From Gaiellasilicea sp037721555 (GTDB lineage: Bacteria; Actinomycetota; Thermoleophilia; Gaiellales; Gaiellaceae): DNA of 64,000 nucleotides. How positions within the stretch are numbered: position 1 is the first letter of the stretch; each line of letters begins with the position of its first letter. The stretch lies in NCBI GenBank assembly GCA_037721555.1, contig JBBJOI010000004.1, forward strand, positions 69,464-133,463, in the 5' to 3' direction. Position numbers and translations under genes: made by a program. Shown piece by piece: positions 58,359 through 64,000 of the stretch. The notes below the pieces were generated by a model. That model was not told the DNA's origin. It saw only the letters and a program-made list of their open reading frames with translations, and searched no databases.

Positions 58359-59788
58359 CGGCGCAGCGCCTCCCGCACGACGTCACGGTCGTCGAACGGC
58401 TGCGTGCTGCCGGCGATCTCCTGACCCTGCTCGTGTCCCTTGCCGGCGATCACGACGACGTCGCCAGGCTCGGCGAGTAAGAGAGCGCGGGCGATCGCGC
58501 CACGCCGGTCGGGATCGATCTCGACGTCGGTTCCGGCGCCCTGGAGGATGTCCTGGATGATCGCGAGCGGATCCTCGCTACGTGGGTTGTCCGACGTCAC
58601 GATCACGACGTCGGCGTGCTCGGCGGCGACCCTACCCATCAGAGGCCGCTTACCGCGATCCCGGTCGCCGCCCGCACCGAAGACGACGAGCACGCGGCCA
58701 CCGGCGAAGTCGCGCGCAGTGCGGAGGACGTTGTCGAGCGAGTCCGGCGTGTGCGCGTAGTCGACGAGGACGGTGAAGGGCTGGCCCTCGTCGACCGCCT
58801 CGAATCTCCCGGGCACGCCGCGCAAGGCCGCCACTCCAGCGGCGATCTGCTCCTCGTCCATGTCGAGCAGCAGCCCCGCGGCGACCGCCCCGAGCACGTT
58901 CTCGACGTTGAACCTTCCCCGCAGGCTCGTCGACAGCTCGATCCCGCCGGCCCTGAACCGCGCTCCCGCAGCGTCGAGCTTGAGACTGTCCGGTCGGATC
59001 TCTGCGTCGGCGGCGAACCCGAACGTGATGACGGGAGCGCGGCCGGCATCGCCCAACTCCTGCGCCAGGAGCCTTCCCCAGTCGTCGCCGACGTTCACTG
59101 CGGCGGGAGGCGGCGCGGCACCGGCGAAGAGACGCCGCTTTGCGGCGAAGTAGTCCTCCATCGTGAGATGGAAGTCGAGGTGATCCTGACTCAGGTTCGT
59201 GAAGACCAGCGCGTCGAAGCGCACCCGGTCGAGCCGGCGCAGAACGGATGCGTGCGACGACGCCTCGAGCGCCACGCTCCTGTCGCCCGCGTCGAGCATC
59301 TCGCGAAGCGTGCGCTGCAGGTCGATCGCCTCGGGCGTCGTCCGCACGACGGGCCGCACCTCCCCGCCGATGCGGCTCTCGACCGTTCCGAGGAGCCCGG
59401 GACGCCGGCCGGCAGCCTCGAGAATCGAGTGAAGCAGGAAGGCGGTGGTGGTCTTGCCGTTCGTGCCCGTGACGCCGGCGACCTCAAGCCTCCTCGTCGG
59501 CTCCCCGAAGAACGCATCGGCCGCGACCGCCATCGCGGCGCGAGCGTCCGGAACGACGAGCCGCGGCACACGGACGTCCAGATCCCGCTCCACGACAAGG
59601 GCGACAGCACCGTTCTCGAGCGCCTGGGCCGCAAAGTCGTGCCCGTCGGACTTCGCGCCGGGCACGGCGAAGAAGAGAGCGCCCGGAGTGACAGCCCGCG
59701 CGTCGTACGCGAGCTCGCGCACCTCGACAGGCTGCCGGTCGAGCACGGCCTCCGGTGCGAGCGCGGCGATCAGGCGCTCGAGCTCCAT
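58355..59788 (-). CDS. murE: UDP-MurNAc-dipeptide-diaminopimelate ligase MurE
   Basis: The 477-residue ligase adds the third residue of the stem peptide. VTGTNGKTTTAFLLHSIL is the P-loop. The recognition motif TSDNPRSEDPL contains D-N-P-R, which marks meso-diaminopimelate specificity, so the wall is probably of the DAP type. ATG at 59788 gives MELERLIAALA. It lies 12 bases after the ftsI stop. Confidence 0.96.
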   Translation of the reverse strand: MELERLIAALAPEAVLDRQPVEVRELAYDARAVTPGALFFAVPGAKSDGHDFAAQALENGAVALVVERDLDVRVPRLVVPDARAAMAVAADAFFGEPTRRLEVAGVTGTNGKTTTAFLLHSILEAAGRRPGLLGTVESRIGGEVRPVVRTTPEAIDLQRTLREMLDAGDRSVALEASSHASVLRRLDRVRFDALVFTNLSQDHLDFHLTMEDYFAAKRRLFAGAAPPPAAVNVGDDWGRLLAQELGDAGRAPVITFGFAADAEIRPDSLKLDAAGARFRAGGIELSTSLRGRFNVENVLGAVAAGLLLDMDEEQIAAGVAALRGVPGRFEAVDEGQPFTVLVDYAHTPDSLDNVLRTARDFAGGRVLVVFGAGGDRDRGKRPLMGRVAAEHADVVIVTSDNPRSEDPLAIIQDILQGAGTDVEIDPDRRGAIARALLLAEPGDVVVIAGKGHEQGQEIAGSTQPFDDRDVVREALRR

Positions 59789-59800
59789 CGGGCGCACAGG

Positions 59801-61498
59801 CTACGGGTTCGGAGCGGGGTCAAGCGGAGCGTCCGGCGCAATCTCCAGGTACTGCAAACCGAAGCTCGCGATCTGGGCGAACGCGGGGGCGGCCACCACA
59901 CCGCCCCAGATGGCGCCCTTCGGCTCGTCGACGGAGACGAGCACGACCAGCCGTGGCTCCTTGGCGGGGACGATCCCGACGAACGACGCCACGTAGCGCG
60001 AGGTCGAATAGCGGCCTCGCTCAGGCTTTGCGGCTGTGCCCGTCTTCCCCGCGACGGTGTACCCCGGGATCGCCGCGAGAGACCCTGTGCCGCCTTCCGC
60101 CGAGACGACGTCGCGCAGCATGGTCATCAACTGCGACGCAACCCTCCGGGAGACCACCCGGCGCCCCGAGCCGATGCGCGTGCGGGCCCCGCCGATGCGC
60201 TCCACCAGGTGCGGGCGCCGGAGCACGCCGTGATTCGCGACCGCGCCGTAGGCGGCGGCCATCTGCAGGCCGGTGACGCCGATGCCCTGACCGAGCGGCA
60301 CGTTGCCGATCGTCGAGCCCGACCACTCCTCAGGAGGAACCACGATTCCCGGCGACTCTCCGGGAAAGTCGACGCCGGTCGGCTTGCCGAAGCCGAACCG
60401 CCGGATCCACCCGGCAACGCCCACCTTTGTCTTCGTGAGCTTCTGCGCGAGCGTGATCGTGCCGACGTTCGAGGACTGGGAGAGGATCTCCGCCACCGAC
60501 ATGCGCTGGGTGGGCCGAGACTCGTGCTCGTTGATCTCCCGGTCGGCGACCGTGATCGAGGGGGCGAGCTTGAACCGTGTCCTCGGAGTGACGAGCTGCT
60601 CCGACAGGGCGCCGGCCACCGTCACGATCTTGAAGGTCGACCCGGGCTCGTAGACGTCCGTCACGGCGCGGTTCTTCCGATGCTCGGGCGGCACGCTCCC
60701 GAAGCGGTTCGCGTCGAAGGCCGGCGCGACGGCCATGGCGAGCACTCGGCCGGTCTGCGGCTCGAGCACGATCGCGTGCCCGCTGAGCGCGTTCCAACGG
60801 TTCACGGTCGTTCGCAGCACCTCCTCGGCGTTGGCCTGGAGCCTGTGGTCGAGGGTCAAGAAGACGTCGTTGCCCTGGCGCTCGGGCTTCACCTCGACCA
60901 CGTCGATCGCCCGGCCGACGGGGTCGCGCACGATCGTCTGGCTGCCGGGCTTGCCGACGAGCTTCCGGTCGAGCGCCTTCTCGAGGCCGTCGAGCCCGTC
61001 GTTGTCGACGCCGGCGAAGCCCAACACGTGGGCAGCCACCCCGCGCTGCGGATATGTGCGGCGTTCCTCCGAGTAGAAACCGACGCCGGCGAGATTCTGC
61101 GCACGCAGAGCTGCCGCCTGCTCGGGATCGGCCTTCCGCTGCACGTAGACGAAGCGGCGTGAGGCTTCGGCCAGCTTGGGGTAGAGCTCGTTCGCGTCTA
61201 CGCCGAGGATCTTCGCTGCTGCGATCGCGACGGCTCGCGGATCCTTCACCTGCCGCGGATCTGCGAACACGGTCGTCGCCTGCTCGCCGATCGCAAGGGG
61301 CTCGCCCCTCCGGTCGTAGATCGTGCCGCGTCCGGCCGGAATCGTGGCGGTCTCCCGGTGCTGGCGCAGTGCCATCTGCTCGAGCGTTCCTGCCTGGACT
61401 CCCTGGAGCCACACCGCCCTGGCGAGGACGCCGGCGAAGACGAGCACGAAGAGGCCGAGGAGAAGCCGGATCCGGCGGTTCGATCGGCGAGCGGTCAC
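59801..61498 (-). CDS. ftsI: FtsI / penicillin-binding protein 3
   Basis: The 565-residue class B PBP cross-links septal peptidoglycan. It has a short cytoplasmic tail, a membrane helix (LLLGLFVLVFAGVLARAV), the pedestal domain starting GRGTIYDRRGEPLA, then the transpeptidase domain with STFK (serine nucleophile), SSN and KTGTA motifs in order. There is no PASTA domain. GTG at 61498 has GAGG at a suitable distance. It works with FtsW. Confidence 0.95.
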   Translation of the reverse strand: MTARRSNRRIRLLLGLFVLVFAGVLARAVWLQGVQAGTLEQMALRQHRETATIPAGRGTIYDRRGEPLAIGEQATTVFADPRQVKDPRAVAIAAAKILGVDANELYPKLAEASRRFVYVQRKADPEQAAALRAQNLAGVGFYSEERRTYPQRGVAAHVLGFAGVDNDGLDGLEKALDRKLVGKPGSQTIVRDPVGRAIDVVEVKPERQGNDVFLTLDHRLQANAEEVLRTTVNRWNALSGHAIVLEPQTGRVLAMAVAPAFDANRFGSVPPEHRKNRAVTDVYEPGSTFKIVTVAGALSEQLVTPRTRFKLAPSITVADREINEHESRPTQRMSVAEILSQSSNVGTITLAQKLTKTKVGVAGWIRRFGFGKPTGVDFPGESPGIVVPPEEWSGSTIGNVPLGQGIGVTGLQMAAAYGAVANHGVLRRPHLVERIGGARTRIGSGRRVVSRRVASQLMTMLRDVVSAEGGTGSLAAIPGYTVAGKTGTAAKPERGRYSTSRYVASFVGIVPAKEPRLVVLVSVDEPKGAIWGGVVAAPAFAQIASFGLQYLEIAPDAPLDPAPNP

Positions 61499-61511
61499 CG
61501 GTGGATCCTCA

Positions 61512-61886
61512 CTAGCGGGCCGGCAGCTCGATGTAGGACGTCGCCGTCGGGTCAGCGGGGACGAGCCCCAGGCGGGTTCGCGCCTGCGACTCGAGTTGCG
61601 TGACCGCGCCCGCGCTCGAGAGCTGCGATCGCAGATGTGCGGTATCGGCACGCAACTGGACGCGCTCGGTGCCGAGCTTGTCGAGCTGCACGTTCAGCTG
61701 GAGAACGGCGACGTTCACCGCGACGACGCCCGCGAGGAGCGCACCGAAGAGGACGATCCATACGACGCCGCCGAAGGCTCGACGCCGCGGCGCCGACTCC
61801 GCCTTGCTGCGCTTGCGCGGCCGCGTCTTCGGCCTCGGCAGCGCCGGGGCCTCAGTGTGAGCCTGTGCGGGTGCCCAGCTGGCCAT
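61512..61886 (-). CDS. ftsL: FtsL-like division protein
   Basis: The 124-residue bitopic protein has a basic, proline-rich cytoplasmic segment, one membrane helix (about residues 38-60, VVWIVLFGALLAGVVAVNVAV) and a coiled coil (LNVQLDKLGTERVQLRADTAHLRSQL, described as heptads). Position between rsmH and ftsI and the layout identify it as FtsL, which is poorly conserved in sequence. ATG at 61886 is preferred to an upstream start inside rsmH. Confidence 0.85.
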   Translation of the reverse strand: MASWAPAQAHTEAPALPRPKTRPRKRSKAESAPRRRAFGGVVWIVLFGALLAGVVAVNVAVLQLNVQLDKLGTERVQLRADTAHLRSQLSSAGAVTQLESQARTRLGLVPADPTATSYIELPAR

Positions 61887-61897
61887 CGCTGCCCGCC

Positions 61898-62854
61898 CTA
61901 GACCTTCACCGCAGCGCGTAGCTTCGCGGAGGCCGCGCGCGGGTTCAGCTCGATCTCGCGCGCTGACGGGCGCACGGGCTTGCGCGTGAGCTCCCGCAAT
62001 ACCGGCTCGTGACCGCAGACGCAGATCGGAAAGTCGGGCGGACAGGTGCAACCGCGCGACTCCTCGCGGAGGTAGTGCTTGACGATCCGGTCCTCGAGCG
62101 AATGGAAGCTGATCACTGCGAGCCGGCCGCCCGGTCGCAACATCCGCACGGCGGCCGGAAGCGCCGCCTCGAGAGCGCCCAGCTCGTCGTTGACGGCGAT
62201 GCGAAGCGCCTGGAAGACCCGCCTGGCCGGGTGTCCGTCACCGAAGCGTGCAGGAGTCGGGATCGCGTGCTTGACCGTCTCCACGAGGTCGCTGGTGCGC
62301 TCGAACGGGCGCTCGCCGCGCCTGCGCACGATCGCCCGCGCGATCTGCCTCGCGTAACGCTCCTCGCCGTAGCGACGGAAGGTGAGTGTGAGCTCCCGCT
62401 CGTCGGCGCCGTTCACCAGCTCGCGCGCCGAGAGCTCGGCGGAGCTGTCCATCCGCATGTCGAGCGGCGCATCGGCCGCGTAGGAGAAGCCGCGCTCCGG
62501 GCGGTCGAGCTGCATCGACGACACTCCGAGATCGAGCAGGATCGCATCGGCGCGAACATCGTTCGCCGCGAGCTGGCTCAGCACGATCGAGAACTCGCCG
62601 CGCAGGAGCCGTGCTTGCACCTCCGTCCCGGCCTTGAAGCGGTCGAAGTAGGTGCGCACCGAGGAATCCCGATCGATCGCGATCAGCTTGCCGTCACCCG
62701 CGAGGTCGGCGGCGAGCAGGCTCGAGTGCCCGCCCGCGCCGAACGTCCCGTCGACGACGGTCTCTCCCGGCCGCACAGCGAGGAGGTCGCGCACCTCGTC
62801 GGCGAGCACAGGGACGTGATCAGAGGCGCTTCTCTGCAAGACGTTCGGCAACAT
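61898..62854 (-). CDS. rsmH: 16S rRNA C1402 N4-methyltransferase RsmH
   Basis: The 318-residue enzyme methylates N4 of C1402 in 16S rRNA. VVDGTFGAGGHSSLLAADL is the SAM motif, ILLDLGVSSMQLDRPERGFSY a family signature, and VISFHSLEDRIVKHYLRE another. The start ATG at 62854 lies within mraZ, a 35-base overlap. Confidence 0.96.
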   Translation of the reverse strand: MLPNVLQRSASDHVPVLADEVRDLLAVRPGETVVDGTFGAGGHSSLLAADLAGDGKLIAIDRDSSVRTYFDRFKAGTEVQARLLRGEFSIVLSQLAANDVRADAILLDLGVSSMQLDRPERGFSYAADAPLDMRMDSSAELSARELVNGADERELTLTFRRYGEERYARQIARAIVRRRGERPFERTSDLVETVKHAIPTPARFGDGHPARRVFQALRIAVNDELGALEAALPAAVRMLRPGGRLAVISFHSLEDRIVKHYLREESRGCTCPPDFPICVCGHEPVLRELTRKPVRPSAREIELNPRAASAKLRAAVKV

Positions 62855-63254
62855 CGTCGGCCCTCCCTTCGACCTTTGTCAGGTGATCTGCCCAGGCGTC
62901 GCGATCCCAGATCTCGAGGTGATCGTGGACGCCGGCGACGATCACTTCCCGCTCGAGCCGGGCACGCTTCGCGAGCGGCGGCGGCACGAGTACGCGACCC
63001 TGCTTGTCGAGCTCCGCGTCGGTCGCGATGGCGAAGAAGAACCGCTTCAGCTCCCGCGCCTCCCTCGAGAACGGATCGAGGGCGCCCAGGCGCGAGGCGA
63101 CGGTGTCGTTCCACTCCGCGCGCCCCCAGACGTCGAGGCAGTCGTCGAGGCCCCGTGCGAGCACGACTCCCGCCGCGAGGGCGTCACGGAACCGGGCCGG
63201 CAGCGTGACCCGATTCTTATCGTCGATGGTGTGTTCGTATTCGCCGAAGAACAT
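62820..63254 (-). CDS. mraZ: Transcriptional regulator MraZ
   Basis: The 144-residue protein contains two AbrB-like swapped-hairpin repeats (FFGEYEHTIDDKNRVTLPARF and ATDAELDKQGRVLVPPPLAKRA, as repeat heads) that form a ring and bind direct GTGG repeats. It represses its own operon. Four such boxes with ten-base spacing lie upstream at 63276-63310. It is the first gene of the division and cell-wall cluster. Confidence 0.96.
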   Translation of the reverse strand: MFFGEYEHTIDDKNRVTLPARFRDALAAGVVLARGLDDCLDVWGRAEWNDTVASRLGALDPFSREARELKRFFFAIATDAELDKQGRVLVPPPLAKRARLEREVIVAGVHDHLEIWDRDAWADHLTKVEGRADDVAERLAEKRL

Positions 63255-63275
63255 GATTCAGGTCGAGGTAGATCT

Positions 63276-63318
63276 CCCACTTTGACCCACTGTAAACCAC
63301 TTCACTCCACTTGTCCAA
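63276..63318 (-). promoter_or_regulatory. MraZ boxes and mraZ promoter
   Basis: On the minus strand GTGGA, GTGGT, GTGGG and GTGGG occur at exact ten-base intervals (plus-strand 63306-63310, 63296-63300, 63286-63290, 63276-63280). They overlap a promoter candidate with -35 TTGGAC (63313-63318), a 16-base spacer and -10 TTTACA (63291-63296). MraZ bound here would cover the -10 region, fitting autorepression. Confidence 0.8.
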
Positions 63319-63360
63319 CTTCGTTGGTGGGCGCAACCTCTCCCGGCCAGAATCGGCGCG

Positions 63361-63936
63361 GTGAGCATCGACGTCATGACCGACCGGGCGCTCAACCGCG
63401 CGACGCTCGCGCGGCAGCTCCTCCTTCGACGGTCTGACGTCGGGACCCTCTCCGCGATCGAGCACCTCGTCGGGCTCCAGGCGCAGCTCCCGTTGAACCC
63501 CTACACGGGGCCGCAGTCGCCCCGGCGCTGCGCGATGTCGACCTCGAGCCCGTCCTCGAACTCGCGCGGCCCGTGCTGGCGGAGCGGCCGCGACCGGAAC
63601 TGCGCGCCGCCGATCCCGACACGCGCCGCCGCGCTTCCTGCCCGAGTACGACAACGTCCTCCTCTCGCACGCAGACCGCAGCCGCTTCCTCTCCGGCGAG
63701 CAGCGGGCACGGCTCTCTCGGGCGAGCGGGGACGTACACGGCTCGGCGCTCCTCGACGGCCGCGTGTCCGGCCTGTGGCGCACCGACCGCGACCGGGGAG
63801 GCGTGACGCTCGTCTGCCACGCGGGCGCTTGACCCAGCGAGCTCGTGCTTCGCGCTCCGCGAAGGGGCGTGGCCTGCTCCGCTTCGTCGCGCCGGCTGCC
63901 GGTGCGCGGAACGTGAACTTTGCGGCGATCGAGTGA
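63361..63936 (+). pseudogene. Winged-helix AlkZ-like protein remnant
   Basis: The start VMTDRALNRATLARQLLLRR with AIEHLVGLQAQLPLNPYTG is the opening of the winged-helix DNA-binding (HTH_42, AlkZ-related) family. The next 200 or so residues are mostly deleted. The C-terminal block FLPEYDNVLLSHADRSRFLS with GSALLDGRVSGLWR is in another frame and GLLRFVAPAAGARNVNF in a third. Intact members excise or protect against alkylated or cross-linked bases. It is divergent from mraZ and clearly inactive. Confidence 0.7.
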
Positions 63937-64000
63937 CGTCGAGGTCTAGCTGTAGGACCCAACAAGGTTGTTCCTGAGCGAGTGGAGTCGCTCGATCGGG

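Noticed and set aside
58616..61162. Plus-strand open frame of about 850 codons opposite murE and ftsI
   Set aside because: It mirrors the codon pattern of the coding strand, has no recognisable domain and lies over intact essential genes.

Overview
The window is GC-rich bacterial DNA of about 68-70 % GC by eye. The gene content points to an actinobacterium, most likely an uncultured Thermoleophilia (Gaiellales/Solirubrobacterales-like) lineage. The evidence is a long mraZ-to-ftsZ division/cell-wall cluster with actinobacterial-style MraZ boxes, many GTG/TTG starts, a MurE carrying the meso-diaminopimelate DNPR motif, and small Cys-rich proteins of a type I associate with that class. The taxonomic call is an inference. 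No rRNA, tRNA or CRISPR was seen.

Region 1 (1-6 kb) is accessory and decaying. It holds an intact dienelactone-hydrolase-like gene and mscL. Around them lie broken glyoxalase/VOC, GNAT acetyltransferase, serine-hydrolase and GrpB genes, a crippled IS3-family element with recognisable ends and a 3-bp target duplication, and seven copies of a short palindromic repeat that occurs almost only here. Region 2 (5.9-7.5 kb) has a cupin, a membrane protein and a small Cys protein. Region 3 (7.8-16.8 kb) is one tightly overlapping eight-gene operon. It encodes a clan GH-A glycosidase fused to an NDP-sugar epimerase, a zinc-type alcohol dehydrogenase, a Gfo/Idh/MocA oxidoreductase, a GT4 glycosyltransferase, three different CgeB-like glycosyltransferases and a SAM methyltransferase. 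It looks like a dedicated glycoconjugate pathway.

Region 4 (16.8-34.3 kb) is mixed metabolism and housekeeping: MaoC and KAS III-like genes, a frameshifted HExxH peptidase, a response regulator, gltX, endonuclease IV, a cation/proton exchanger, a serine hydrolase, threonine aldolase, two toxin-antitoxin pairs with visible operator-like repeats, rlmN and an MMPL exporter. Region 5 (34.5-38.9 kb) is the glycine cleavage operon gcvT-gcvH-gcvPA-gcvPB.

Region 6 (39.3-63.3 kb, all minus strand) is the division and cell-wall cluster, read from mraZ: rsmH, ftsL, ftsI, murE, murF, mraY, murD, ftsW, murG, murC, murB, then a 9-kb module, then ftsQ and ftsZ. The inserted module has two tandem ECF-sigma/membrane-protein pairs followed by a MoxR-DUF58-vWA (Bat-like) operon in which three of six genes carry frameshifts. 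It is joined to its neighbours with small gaps and 4-bp overlaps, so it is probably co-transcribed with cell-wall genes.

The most unusual non-coding signal is a family of five intergenic elements of about 169 bp (18.6, 24.3, 30.9, 34.3 and 36.0 kb). They are bounded by CTAG and have imperfect inverted arms. Three share an apical hairpin or core in which stems change in compensating ways, and their ends repeatedly supply the TAG stop codon of the neighbouring gene. They could be a MITE family, structured RNAs or both.
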